Assembly (NCBI GenBank): GCA_964542665.1
Contig: CAZIUF010000010.1
Span: 1-29,362 of the forward strand
DNA: 29,362 nt
Direction of reading: 5' to 3'
Source of the DNA: JAGOLU01 sp964542665
Lineage (GTDB): Bacteria > Patescibacteriota > Microgenomatia > UBA1406 > GWC2-37-13
Shown: positions 15,270-23,350 of the stretch, piece after piece
Layout of the letters: each line of letters begins with the position of its first letter
Position numbering within the stretch: the first letter of the stretch is position 1
Position numbers and translations under genes: made by a program
The notes under the pieces: model-generated
Databases searched by the model: none
What the model saw: the letters and a program-made list of their open reading frames with translations, nothing else
Told to the model about the DNA's origin: nothing

Positions 15270-15664
15270 AAGCCGATTTTTTTTGCAACTAGAAATGTAA
15301 TAGTCGAAATTGCTGCAGCAAGTACTGAGCCCCAGATCAGGTCAACGATAGTCACCAGAAGTGGCCAGTTTTTGATCGTAGCTAGATTGGTCAGATCATA
15401 GGTCGCATACGTGATGAGTCCAAACAGCGCACCAAATACGAGTGCATTTATCCACATGTTTTTTTCGAGCGCAGGTGTGATCACAAAGTGCACAAGTCCA
15501 ACCACAAAAAGGAGATAAAACACTATTGCTGCAACCCAGTTGATATCGGACTTCATCAAAAAACCAATCTGCTTGGCATAAAACTTTTGAGCTATCAATA
15601 CGAGCCACACCATATCGATTGCAAAAAATACAGGAAGTGCGATGAAATAGAGTTTGACAAACAT
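15266..15664 (-). CDS. DUF2177 family membrane protein
   Basis: 132 residues from the ATG at 15664; a longer open frame runs upstream through the TspO gene and is rejected. There are four membrane segments. Characteristic blocks are FFAIDMVWLVLIAQKFY at the start, VHFVITPALEK, and the GLITYATYDLTNLATIKNWPL stretch that marks DUF2177. The function is unknown. DUF2177 and DUF1295 genes are often neighbours in other bacteria, in clusters linked to lipid modification or light/oxidative stress; that link is knowledge of other genomes, not shown here. It starts two bases after the TspO stop and overlaps the next gene by four bases. Confidence 0.88.
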   Translation of the reverse strand: MFVKLYFIALPVFFAIDMVWLVLIAQKFYAKQIGFLMKSDINWVAAIVFYLLFVVGLVHFVITPALEKNMWINALVFGALFGLITYATYDLTNLATIKNWPLLVTIVDLIWGSVLAAAISTITFLVAKKIGL

Positions 15665-15666
15665 AG

Positions 15667-16125
15667 TTATTTGTTTAAATAAGTAATAGTAAACTGCAAG
15701 ATTGTGGCAAATGAAACCCACATGAGATACGGGATCTGCACATACGCGATCCAGCGTGCATGAGGATAGATCACAACCATGGCCCAAATGATCGTGACCA
15801 GCACAAGTGCGATATCAATGGCCGCAAAGAGGTTATTTTTTACGCCAAACTGCAGAGGAGCAAATGCGATATTGAAAATAATATTCAAAACAAAAGGGAT
15901 GATCACGATCGCCGGAATCTGTTTCTGAAAAGCGAGCAGAAATACCCTTCCAAAAGAAATAACAATGACAGCATACAATACAGTCCATACGGGCCCAAAA
16001 AGCCAGGAGGGCGGTGACCACGAAGGTTTGATGAGCTGTGAGTACCAGTTGTATGTATCCATGTCTTGAAATAAGTATACCCCAGGCTGAGTGAGAAAGG
16101 TATACACCGAAGAAGTATCAAGCAT
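15667..16125 (-). CDS. tspO: TspO/MBR family protein lacking the usual first membrane helix
   Basis: 152 residues from the ATG at 16125, which overlaps the upstream stop by eight bases. The TspO signature is clear: WYSQLIKPSWSPPSWLFGPVWTVLY, followed by four hydrophobic segments, with WAMVVIYPHARWIAYVQIPYLMWVSFA near the end. TspO proteins normally have five helices and bind porphyrins or cholesterol. Here the residues before the W-x-P-P region are not a good membrane helix, so TM1 seems lost. An alternative ATG at 16062, with TATACT ending 11 bases upstream, gives 131 residues. The gene lies inside the membrane-protein operon before DUF2177. Tetrapyrrole or stress-related binding is inferred from the family only. 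Confidence 0.88.
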   Translation of the reverse strand: MLDTSSVYTFLTQPGVYLFQDMDTYNWYSQLIKPSWSPPSWLFGPVWTVLYAVIVISFGRVFLLAFQKQIPAIVIIPFVLNIIFNIAFAPLQFGVKNNLFAAIDIALVLVTIIWAMVVIYPHARWIAYVQIPYLMWVSFATILQFTITYLNK

Positions 16126-16507
16126 TCCACTTTTTCCGAAGGACTACAAAGTGAGTGACAAACAAGATGACCCCTGCCACCTCAACGATCAAAGGTGCTG
16201 CAAGATCAGAAATCTGTCTATATGCTCTCTCCGACTCGATATTTTGTTCACATCTTGCTTTATCTTCAAGCGCTCGAGTAATCTCGGCTTCTGAGGGTGT
16301 ATAGTCATTAGTTGGGAGAGGGGCCATCATGTATTGACATTGAGCCTCCTCAAACGAGTTGAGTCGATACTTGGGGCCGACAGTCCTATTGATCACGTAT
16401 TGAGTCAAAAAAACTGCTCCGCCGACCATCATACCTATTGCACACAGCGACACGAGATATACATACAAACTGCGAAAACTAACGGATTTGGATGGAGCGG
16501 TTACCAT
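16118..16507 (-). CDS. Two-helix membrane protein, paralog of the upstream gene
   Basis: 129 residues with membrane segments at about 13-36 and 104-122, and a polar loop of about 65 residues between them. The loop holds two cysteines (AQCQY and ARCEQN), likely on the outer side and able to form a disulfide. It matches the 16514-16894 product throughout: VSFRSLYVYL, FLTQYVINR-VG-KY-LN, APLI-EV-GVILF-THF and the ending VLRKKW-A. I do not recognise the family. It starts six bases after its paralog ends, so both come from a tandem duplication within the operon. No SD is seen. Confidence 0.75.
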   Translation of the reverse strand: MVTAPSKSVSFRSLYVYLVSLCAIGMMVGGAVFLTQYVINRTVGPKYRLNSFEEAQCQYMMAPLPTNDYTPSEAEITRALEDKARCEQNIESERAYRQISDLAAPLIVEVAGVILFVTHFVVLRKKWNA

Positions 16508-16513
16508 AGATAT

Positions 16514-16894
16514 TTATGCATCCCATTTCTTACGTAGCACCCCAAAGTGCGTGATAAAGAGTATGACGCCCATGACTTCAAAAATCAATGGCGCAGTGAG
16601 ATCGGCTGTTTGACGATTGATGCGGATAGCTTCAAGATTTTGGAGACAGCGATCTCTCGACTCTCGTGCTCGTTGGATATCTTCATTGGACAACTCGGCA
16701 TTCGATGGGGACAAGCTGTATCGACATTGGGATTCTTCATCGTAGTTAAGTTGATATTTTTGCCCGACCATCCGATTCACTACATATTGGGTCAATAGAA
16801 CTGTGCCAACGACGATCATGATGATCGATGATATTGAAATGAGGTTGATGTAGACTCTACGGAAACTAAGCGGTTTTTGAGATGAGTTTGCCAT
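16514..16894 (-). CDS. Two-helix membrane protein, first gene of the operon
   Basis: 126 residues, with the same architecture as the next gene: an N-terminal helix (about 16-35), a loop with two cysteines (SQCRY and DRCLQN), and a C-terminal helix ending VLRKKWDA. The shared helices and cysteine spacing show recent tandem duplication followed by divergence of the loop. The function is unknown. A possible role is partnering the TspO/DUF2177/DUF1295 proteins encoded downstream, inferred only from the tight gene spacing. It is driven by the strongest promoter in this region (TTGACT-18-TACAAT with TG extension). Confidence 0.75.
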   Translation of the reverse strand: MANSSQKPLSFRRVYINLISISSIIMIVVGTVLLTQYVVNRMVGQKYQLNYDEESQCRYSLSPSNAELSNEDIQRARESRDRCLQNLEAIRINRQTADLTAPLIFEVMGVILFITHFGVLRKKWDA

Positions 16895-16905
16895 AGATTG
16901 ATATG

Positions 16906-16935
16906 ATTGTAACAGGACATGAATGCATGAGTCAA
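16906..16935 (-). promoter_or_regulatory. Promoter of the five-gene membrane-protein operon
   Basis: On the minus strand: -35 TTGACT (16930-16935), 18-base spacer, -10 TACAAT (16906-16911) preceded by TG-T (extended -10). The box ends 11 bases before the ATG, so the leader is about five bases. Confidence 0.75.
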
Positions 16936-17004
16936 GCAGATAGATTCCTGTGGATATTTATGGCTCAAAACTTAGGGAGCAATCATTTATACCTGCTTTC
17001 GGAG

Positions 17005-17010
17005 TACAAT
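17005..17010 (+). promoter_or_regulatory. -10 box of the trypsin-like gene
   Basis: TACAAT ends eight bases before the ATG at 17019, with no SD between. This is the main reason for preferring that ATG to the upstream GTG at 16950. Confidence 0.45.
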
Positions 17011-17018
17011 CAGTGATC

Positions 17019-17759
17019 ATGAGCGCACATCATGAGATGATGATTGGACAACCTCCCGATGCACACGTTTTGAGGCGTACTGCTTACCCCATTGAAATAG
17101 ACACTCCACACACAAAAGAAGAGTTAGAAGTTTTAAGGCGTATTGCTCCGCATATGGTTGCAGTTGGCACAGAAAATATCGTACTCAGCCAACCAGGCAA
17201 CCACGCTGCTGGTATCATTGGAGGTTTTCCAGACAACCAGGGGCAGTTTATATTTTGTGCCACTCACTCAGTTGGGCAAGGAACTCACATATACCATCCC
17301 TATTCAAATATTGTGGTTGATCTCAGCAGAGAAAGAGCTACTCGCTTTTATCCCGATACAACATGCGTAGAATGGATACCCCAATATGGGCAAATTGACG
17401 AGGGTATACAACTCAGACCATACCTGCCTGGACCCTGTTGGATTGCGTCTATGCGGTACGGTGGTAATCATAGTTTTCATCTTCAAATCGCCACACATAG
17501 TACAACGATATCTGGAACTTACAGTCGTGATAAACACAACACCTTTTGTCCTGTGATTGATGGAGATGGCGAGAGTATTGGACCTGGCTGGAGTGGATCA
17601 GCAGTTATCCAAAGATTGGCTGGAGAAGGATATGGTTTGGTTGGAGTACTTCATGGCCTTTCGATAGATAATCGAATCATGTTTTCTCCGATTCCACGAG
17701 TGTTATTATCAAAATATCCCAGGGAACATGGTAGGGTAACTACCACTATGGTCCGGTAG
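17019..17759 (+). CDS. Predicted chymotrypsin-fold serine protease-like protein, no signal peptide
   Basis: 246 residues from the ATG at 17019; the frame is also open to a GTG at 16950. The layout resembles trypsin-fold proteases: a first strand-rich part, FIFCATHSVGQG with His83, GQIDEGIQLRP with Asp127, and GPGWSGSAVIQ with Ser192 followed by YGLVGVLHG. His-Asp-Ser spacing (44 and 65 residues) is within the range for this fold, and G-x-S-G-S resembles the GDSG nucleophile elbow. There is no signal peptide or membrane segment, so it may act inside the cell or leave by another route. Divergence is high and homology is not proven. The last 14 bases overlap the 3' end of the opposing gene. Confidence 0.5.
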   Translation: MSAHHEMMIGQPPDAHVLRRTAYPIEIDTPHTKEELEVLRRIAPHMVAVGTENIVLSQPGNHAAGIIGGFPDNQGQFIFCATHSVGQGTHIYHPYSNIVVDLSRERATRFYPDTTCVEWIPQYGQIDEGIQLRPYLPGPCWIASMRYGGNHSFHLQIATHSTTISGTYSRDKHNTFCPVIDGDGESIGPGWSGSAVIQRLAGEGYGLVGVLHGLSIDNRIMFSPIPRVLLSKYPREHGRVTTTMVR

Positions 17760-18705
17760 CGATGCCGTCGACATACCATTTTCCATCAGCTTTGACTAGA
17801 GTGATCCAGCGAGTATTTTTACCAGCATCCCACCCAAAGTTTGGTATTGGCTGGGCCTGTGCCGCCTCGGGCTTCATCTCTATGTTTAGACTTACTTGAT
17901 AACTATGTCTATCTGCAGTCCAATCTGACTCCATCGACGAGGTGATCTTGTCCGCCTTGATACTTTTGATAGCGTTGAAATTGACAGCCCATGCTTGCTT
18001 GATACTGTCATCACGCATGATTTGTGGACTCATCATCCCTACCGCATCACTCGCACGACCATCGTCAATCAAATTGATAAATGTATTGATGATATCCGTC
18101 TCCTGCGGGAGAGGTGTAGTATCACCAATCTTATCCGTTGGCTTAACCCGGACAAGGTCACTTTCTCCAGTTATACGACCAGCCACAGCAATAGCTAATT
18201 GGATATTTTTCTCATTATCTATCGCTTTGGTCGAGCTTCGACTCACAGAAATATATTCATCAGTACCCAATACGAGATAGATGTTATTTATCTGATCATT
18301 TTGCTGCCAGGCGATGAAGTGATCCATCCCTATACGAGGGTCAGTTTTCAATACACGATCCAAAAACACGAGACCAGTCTTTTGCTTCGCGACGTTGAGA
18401 GTCTCATGATGGATAGTCACAAAGCTGTTCTCAGATACAAAGTAGTTACAAACATCAGTGGTGACGGTGTTGAAATTTTCTGTTTTTATGACTGGTATCC
18501 CGATCACGCTTTGGATCCATTCCTTGGTAAACTCACCACAGATATCAGTACCTATCGTAAAAGTTTTAATATTTTTATCTAATACAGTTGGATTGGGTGC
18601 TGGTGGATAGGATACAGTAGTTGGTGCATTGCTTTTTCTGACCAAAAGGAGACCAACGACGAAGACTACGCAGAATACGAAAAATAGTATTACCCTATTT
18701 CTCAT
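17746..18705 (-). CDS. Membrane-anchored extracytoplasmic protein of unknown function
   Basis: 319 residues from the ATG at 18705; an ATG eight codons upstream is rejected because it would overlap the -10 box. A single N-terminal membrane anchor (about 4-21) is followed by a Pro-rich linker and a soluble domain with two cysteines. The C-terminal 130 residues (DDGRASDAVGMMSPQIM through TRWITLVKADGKWYVDGIA) have the look of NTF2/DUF4878-type domains, in which a repeat of 'mutation-tolerant' strands ends with W-x-V-D. No catalytic motif is seen. A TATACT box with TG-C extension ends six bases before the ATG. It is divergent from the metallopeptidase gene, 79 bases away; a shared job is possible but unproven. 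Confidence 0.7.
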   Translation of the reverse strand: MRNRVILFFVFCVVFVVGLLLVRKSNAPTTVSYPPAPNPTVLDKNIKTFTIGTDICGEFTKEWIQSVIGIPVIKTENFNTVTTDVCNYFVSENSFVTIHHETLNVAKQKTGLVFLDRVLKTDPRIGMDHFIAWQQNDQINNIYLVLGTDEYISVSRSSTKAIDNEKNIQLAIAVAGRITGESDLVRVKPTDKIGDTTPLPQETDIINTFINLIDDGRASDAVGMMSPQIMRDDSIKQAWAVNFNAIKSIKADKITSSMESDWTADRHSYQVSLNIEMKPEAAQAQPIPNFGWDAGKNTRWITLVKADGKWYVDGIATGP

Positions 18706-18711
18706 GGACTT

Positions 18712-18720
18712 AGTATAGCA
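18712..18720 (-). promoter_or_regulatory. Extended -10 promoter (TG-C-TATACT)
   Basis: TATACT at 18712-18717 with TG at 18719-18720, minus strand. Six bases separate it from the ATG at 18705, the spacing for a leaderless mRNA. Confidence 0.7.
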
Positions 18721-18752
18721 CAATATCAAGAGGTGATCTCGTCACCAGAACG

Positions 18753-18761
18753 TGCTACAAT
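18753..18761 (+). promoter_or_regulatory. Extended -10 promoter (TG-C-TACAAT)
   Basis: TACAAT at 18756-18761 with TG at 18753-18754. The start codon is 23 bases after the box, leaving a short leader of about 17 bases without an SD. Confidence 0.6.
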
Positions 18762-18784
18762 CGCTAGATTAGTAGTCAAACCGT

Positions 18785-20236
18785 ATGCTAGATCAAGCAA
18801 GCAAACCAGCTCAAAAACCAGTCAAAGGAATAGTTATCATTATACTCATTGGGCTGCTCATCCTATTTGGATACAGATCACTCAAATCAACACTGTCACA
18901 AGTAGGTACTAGCGATGCACCAAAGAGTGGTGAGACATATATACCCCCACAATCAGACACCACCGGTCAAAACAGTACTACAAAAGATGATATGTTCCCC
19001 AATCCTCCTACCAGCAATATAAGTGATCCGCTCAAACTATCATTTGACGCGACCAATCTTACCACAATCGACGAGTTTGGACTAGATGACCAGTCAAACT
19101 ATCCAAAAAAATCACTCAAATCGATATCATACCAACTATCACCGATACCCCAGGCAAAAATTGCAAACTCACCTGAGGTAGAGGCTACCAGCTACTTTTA
19201 TGATGCAATGCGCAAAGGAGGAAATATCAAAGAAGCAGTACTTGAAAAACAAATCGATCCTGAACTCCTCATTCAAACATTACAGACAGATGGTGAGAGT
19301 ACCGAGCTACGTACTGTTCCCGTCTCCCTCAAAGCTATTTATTTGGGTCCTGATGTCACTACAGAAATAAAAAACGTATTGCTGACATGCCGAAAGGAGT
19401 ACGGCGACTATATGAGCTATAGAGGTACCAACAAAAAGTACCTCGACAAGCTGGATGAGATATTCCCAACAGATCTCTCGACTTTTGTATACGATGATGG
19501 CAATGATCCAAATAAAAACGAAATCGCATATGTAAAAAATCTTGGCAACGGCAAGAAACAATTTGTGATCAGCGCTGTCCATATTTATTTTGGTTCTATC
19601 CTCTACCAACGCAGTGGGATATTTGATCACATCAAAGACATTGATCTTACAAAATATGAGAAAGAAGTCAGAGATTTCTCAATCAGAAAGACGTGCTATC
19701 ACGAGTTCACTCATATCCTCCAAGATAGTGTCGATGCGGTCAACAAAGGGGAAGGAAAGTATGCGTATTTTGCAAAAGGTCAGACTATGGAGTCCTCAAC
19801 ACCTTATTTATCTAAGTTTTTCAATATGAAGGATCCGGTGAGTGTGCTTCAGCTCGAGGATGCGATAGCCGAGGCTCAAGCAGAAGGCCTATCTTTTGAA
19901 ATGCTTATGGATATCTATGATCTGTCTCCGAGCCAACGACGAGCACTGTGGGATCAGGAGTTTGGGAGACTGAAATCGAATAGACTAAAGATCAATGCAA
20001 TGGCGTCGAACTTTGTCACGGACTTTACCAGCGGAGATCTGCTAGATCTTTCATCAAAGCTGAGTGAGCTACCGTACGAATTGCAATCTCCAAAAATTTC
20101 ATTTGGCCAAAAAAAGAGACTTGGCCAAATGATGAGCACAAGTTATGTTGCATGGCTTGGTTATCTCAATCCAACTACCAAGGCTGAAAACCAAAAGCTA
20201 TTTAATTTCCTGAAAGATACACATATAAATTATTAA
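18785..20236 (+). CDS. Membrane-anchored putative zinc metallopeptidase (HEFTH motif)
   Basis: 483 residues. A single N-terminal membrane segment (about 15-30) is followed by a long Ser/Thr/Pro-rich linker and a soluble, probably extracytoplasmic domain. The zinc-binding motif HExxH is present as His306-Glu307-Phe-Thr-His310 in RKTCYHEFTHILQDSVDA. About 55 residues later comes a helix with Glu363 and Glu367 (EDAIAEAQAEGLSFEM), a likely third ligand as in gluzincins. The last 100 residues are helical. I do not recognise a specific peptidase family; M48 or M76-like folds are candidates. The substrate is unknown. It is followed 16 bases later by a small membrane-protein gene, probably co-transcribed. 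Confidence 0.6.
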   Translation: MLDQASKPAQKPVKGIVIIILIGLLILFGYRSLKSTLSQVGTSDAPKSGETYIPPQSDTTGQNSTTKDDMFPNPPTSNISDPLKLSFDATNLTTIDEFGLDDQSNYPKKSLKSISYQLSPIPQAKIANSPEVEATSYFYDAMRKGGNIKEAVLEKQIDPELLIQTLQTDGESTELRTVPVSLKAIYLGPDVTTEIKNVLLTCRKEYGDYMSYRGTNKKYLDKLDEIFPTDLSTFVYDDGNDPNKNEIAYVKNLGNGKKQFVISAVHIYFGSILYQRSGIFDHIKDIDLTKYEKEVRDFSIRKTCYHEFTHILQDSVDAVNKGEGKYAYFAKGQTMESSTPYLSKFFNMKDPVSVLQLEDAIAEAQAEGLSFEMLMDIYDLSPSQRRALWDQEFGRLKSNRLKINAMASNFVTDFTSGDLLDLSSKLSELPYELQSPKISFGQKKRLGQMMSTSYVAWLGYLNPTTKAENQKLFNFLKDTHINY

Positions 20237-20252
20237 TTTAAGTTTCATTGGC

Positions 20253-20630
20253 ATGAAGAGTATCTTACTTAAAGGTATTGGCGGATTACTTGTTCTTCTC
20301 TTTGGACCACTTATTTTTGTGCTGTATTTATGGCTCGAAGCACAGAGCGTGCCTACAAGTTCATCTGGACTAGTGATCAGTCTGGGTGAGGATATTGATA
20401 AAAAGTTCAGAGGCAGATGGTACTATCGATTCTTTTCGTTCCTCGTGCATAAAAAGGAGGAATCATTTTTGGCTAACATGATTCGTTTCCTAGTATTTGA
20501 TCTGCCTTTCAACATCATCATTTATGGCATTCTTGTCGCTATTTCAGTAGTTTGGACACTGGCCGCATTCCGTCTATTGTTCCATATTGACCTCGTCCCA
20601 TTCTTTAAGCTACTTCTCAATATGTCATGA
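20253..20630 (+). CDS. Small membrane protein of unknown function
   Basis: 125 residues with membrane segments at about 8-29 and 81-108. A positively charged loop between them contains KKFRGRWYYRFFSF and HKKEE. No family is recognised. The gene starts 16 bases after the metallopeptidase and ends 21 bases before the convergent serC stop. No SD is seen. Co-transcription suggests a partner or accessory of the metallopeptidase, but the sequence gives no direct proof. Confidence 0.6.
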   Translation: MKSILLKGIGGLLVLLFGPLIFVLYLWLEAQSVPTSSSGLVISLGEDIDKKFRGRWYYRFFSFLVHKKEESFLANMIRFLVFDLPFNIIIYGILVAISVVWTLAAFRLLFHIDLVPFFKLLLNMS

Positions 20631-20651
20631 GCAATGGTCGAAATATTGTCG

Positions 20652-21743
20652 TCAGGTGGAACACTCCTTCTCATATTTTTTCATGACAGAGACAAGCACA
20701 TTAACCTGTGTGGTGGTATGCGCAGGAAACAACGCTATTCTGATCTGCTTTTCTGCTTCTGATCCATATCCACTTCCCACGACTACGCCCATGCTTTGTG
20801 CATATTCTATAAATCGTTTCGATCCTCCCTTGACATTGAGGCAGAGGGTCGAGCGAGATCGATCTGGCCCATCAATCAGGCAAGAAAATATAGTCGAGTT
20901 GTCAACCAACCCATATATTCTTTGGGCATATGATTCGGTAGTTTTGCGTATCGACCCGATGCCCATTTTGCACATATCTGTTGTCACTCTCGACAAGAGA
21001 TAAACCAGCCATGTGCTGGGTGTTTCTGGCGTCTGCCATTTTTTGGCATATGATTCAAGAGTTGGGAAACTATGGTAGGTACCAATATTTACTCCACCCT
21101 CCTTCAGTTCGTACGAGCGCTTGAGTGCACGATCACTTATGACGAGCACTCCTAATCCAGCGGGTAGACCAAAACCCTTTTGTACTCCAAAAAATGCACA
21201 ATCGACCATATCCCAGGGTATAGGCTCTGTAGGTACTGATGACACCGCATCAATTGCTATGATAGCTTTTGGATAGAGTGATTTTATCTCACTGATAAGT
21301 TGTTCGCCTATACGTATCCCTGTCGAAGTATCGTTATGAGTTATACAAACAAGGTCAACTCCTTTGAACTTTCCACTTTTTATATCGATAGATGTAAATG
21401 CTTTATGATGGTCAGCAACGATTTTATGGGGATTCTTTTTCAGTTCACTTGCGATCTCATACCACCTGGTGCCAAAAGCGCCCTGGATGAGATGCAGCGA
21501 GCTATTGCTTACTGTATTTTGTATGACACGCTCCATACCCTCTGTGCCAGATGATAAAAAGTAGATGTGACTATCTGCGGGGATTCCCAACAGTTTACCG
21601 AGGTTTTTGACGCACGTTTTGTACCAACCTGCAAATGCGGCACCTCGGTGAGAAATGGAAGGAGTATCTTGCTTGAGAGAGTCAAGGATGTGATCGCCTA
21701 CTGTTGGATATAGTTGTGTTGGTCCGACTGTAAAATAAATCAT
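20652..21743 (-). CDS. serC: Class-V aminotransferase, probable phosphoserine aminotransferase
   Basis: 363 residues. PLP-enzyme features are clear: FTVGPTQLYP at the N-terminus, SHRG at 32-35, the SSGTEGM cofactor-binding turn near 64-70, Asp165 in AIDAVSS, and the Schiff-base lysine Lys189 in FFGVQKGFGLPAGLGV. The family includes phosphoserine aminotransferase and alanine-glyoxylate aminotransferase. The position 26 bases after a SerB-SerA fusion makes conversion of 3-phosphohydroxypyruvate to phosphoserine, with glutamate as donor, the best assignment. The sequence is closer to the archaeal or divergent type than to E. coli SerC (which reads ISAQKNIGPAG at the lysine). It is cytoplasmic and the second gene of a two-gene operon. 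Confidence 0.85.
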   Translation of the reverse strand: MIYFTVGPTQLYPTVGDHILDSLKQDTPSISHRGAAFAGWYKTCVKNLGKLLGIPADSHIYFLSSGTEGMERVIQNTVSNSSLHLIQGAFGTRWYEIASELKKNPHKIVADHHKAFTSIDIKSGKFKGVDLVCITHNDTSTGIRIGEQLISEIKSLYPKAIIAIDAVSSVPTEPIPWDMVDCAFFGVQKGFGLPAGLGVLVISDRALKRSYELKEGGVNIGTYHSFPTLESYAKKWQTPETPSTWLVYLLSRVTTDMCKMGIGSIRKTTESYAQRIYGLVDNSTIFSCLIDGPDRSRSTLCLNVKGGSKRFIEYAQSMGVVVGSGYGSEAEKQIRIALFPAHTTTQVNVLVSVMKKYEKECST

Positions 21744-21769
21744 ACATATATATTGAATTTGTATTTAAT

Positions 21770-23350
21770 CTACTCTTTCATATATCGGATACATCGACTG
21801 GTGACCTCTTGAGCTATCCTGGATTGCGCCTCTTCTGTCGATCCCCCAATGTGAGGGGTCAGTATAACATTGTCATATTGAGCAAATGGGAAATCAAACG
21901 CTCCATTTTTTGTGGGTTCATCTGGGTATACATCGAGTGCTGCACCGGCAATTTTTCCACACTTTAATGCGACATCTAACGCGTTTATATTTACCACTAG
22001 ACCTCGACTGTAGTTTAAGAGATATGATCCTCGCTTCATTTGAGCTATTTCTTTGGTATTAATTAAATCTCTGTTTTCTTGTCGACCATCAACGTGCAAG
22101 GTGACAAAATTTGATTTGCTCAACAGTTCTTCGAGTGTTTCACACAGTTCTACATGTCCCTGTGTAGGTCGCTCTCTCAAATCATACGCAAGCACTTTCA
22201 TGCCTATTGCTTCTGCAATAGCACCCACTTGTATTCCGATCGTACCATACCCGACGATGCCCAGTGTCATGCCCCTCACTTCATGACTTTGTGTTGCACT
22301 TTTATTCCACGCCCCTTTCTGGGCCGATACTATTGCAGTCGGCAGCCGTCTTGCGAGAGAAATAATCGACCCAACCACGATTTCTGCAACACTTCGGCTA
22401 CTTGCATACTGCACATGAGAAATGTGTATATGTTTTCTTTCGCAAGTAGCAAAATCAATCTGGTCAGTACCCACACAATATGCAAGGATGTGACTGAGGT
22501 GTGGTGCCGCATCGATGATAGCTTGGGTGATATGTGTGCGCGAACGTATACCCAGAATATCAATATCAGCTATCAGGAGCATCAACTCGTGTTCGTCTGG
22601 TGCATAGTCGAGTGATTTGACTCGATATCCTTCGGCCTCAAAAAGTTTCCGGGCACAGTCATTGATATGTTCGCACAAGAGTACCGAGGTTTGCACATGG
22701 CCAATTAAATCTTTCACCGACTTAACCACATGATCAGCCCCTTTGATGACTTCGGGCCGAGCAATATGCTCGGTATACGCAAAAGTTGTCACGTGTTCGG
22801 GTGCGTATTCCTTCATTTCTATATCTGTTATACCATCACCGACCACAGCAATTTTACCTTTGAGCTCCAGACTTTTTAATAGTTGATACTTTCCTTTTGC
22901 CTTGCTTGTCCAGCGTGACATATCTACACCAGCTATTTTTGTGCCTTTATAAATGAATTTGTTTGCATATACCTGTTCACGTGGTATACCCAACTTATCT
23001 GCAACTGGCCAGATAAGCTCTTCAAATCCCCCAGATACAATAAGTATGCGCTTAGAATTTGTTGCAAAAAAGTCAACATTCTTTATCACCGATGGGGAAA
23101 TATTTTGAAATACGACGGCAGCTGCTTGAGCTATCATTTCACTATCGGTTTCCAGATAAGAGATCCTTTTTTGTAGCGCAAGATCAAAGGCAATTTTTCC
23201 TGACATGGCGTCCGCGGTCAATTTTTTGATGCTCGCCAGAATAACATCTCTTCTTTTTGATTTACTTAGCGCTACTTCTGCCAAAACATCTATGCCCTCT
23301 ACTCCAACAAGGGTGCTATCAAAGTCAAATATGATATGTTCAAACTTCAT
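21770..23350 (-). CDS. serBA: Phosphoserine phosphatase / phosphoglycerate dehydrogenase fusion
   Basis: 526 residues, two complete enzymes in one chain. Residues 1-218 form a HAD phosphatase of the SerB type, with FDFDSTL (nucleophile Asp9, acid Asp11), Ser106 in VSGGFEE, Lys152-154 and GDGITD at 171-176. Residues 220-526 form a D-isomer 2-hydroxyacid dehydrogenase of the SerA type, with YCVGTDQID, SSRSVAE, the NAD-binding GYGTIG at 367-372, and catalytic Arg449, Glu478 and His500 (LTPHIGGST). The ACT domain used for serine feedback in longer SerA proteins is absent. Together with serC downstream, this gives the whole route from 3-phosphoglycerate to serine. The order in the chain (last enzyme first) is unusual. 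Confidence 0.92.
   Translation of the reverse strand: MKFEHIIFDFDSTLVGVEGIDVLAEVALSKSKRRDVILASIKKLTADAMSGKIAFDLALQKRISYLETDSEMIAQAAAVVFQNISPSVIKNVDFFATNSKRILIVSGGFEELIWPVADKLGIPREQVYANKFIYKGTKIAGVDMSRWTSKAKGKYQLLKSLELKGKIAVVGDGITDIEMKEYAPEHVTTFAYTEHIARPEVIKGADHVVKSVKDLIGHVQTSVLLCEHINDCARKLFEAEGYRVKSLDYAPDEHELMLLIADIDILGIRSRTHITQAIIDAAPHLSHILAYCVGTDQIDFATCERKHIHISHVQYASSRSVAEIVVGSIISLARRLPTAIVSAQKGAWNKSATQSHEVRGMTLGIVGYGTIGIQVGAIAEAIGMKVLAYDLRERPTQGHVELCETLEELLSKSNFVTLHVDGRQENRDLINTKEIAQMKRGSYLLNYSRGLVVNINALDVALKCGKIAGAALDVYPDEPTKNGAFDFPFAQYDNVILTPHIGGSTEEAQSRIAQEVTSRCIRYMKE

Noticed and set aside
16950..17018. GTG start for the trypsin-like gene
   Set aside because: No SD, and a TACAAT box lies downstream, eight bases before the ATG at 17019. 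Kept as an alternative only.
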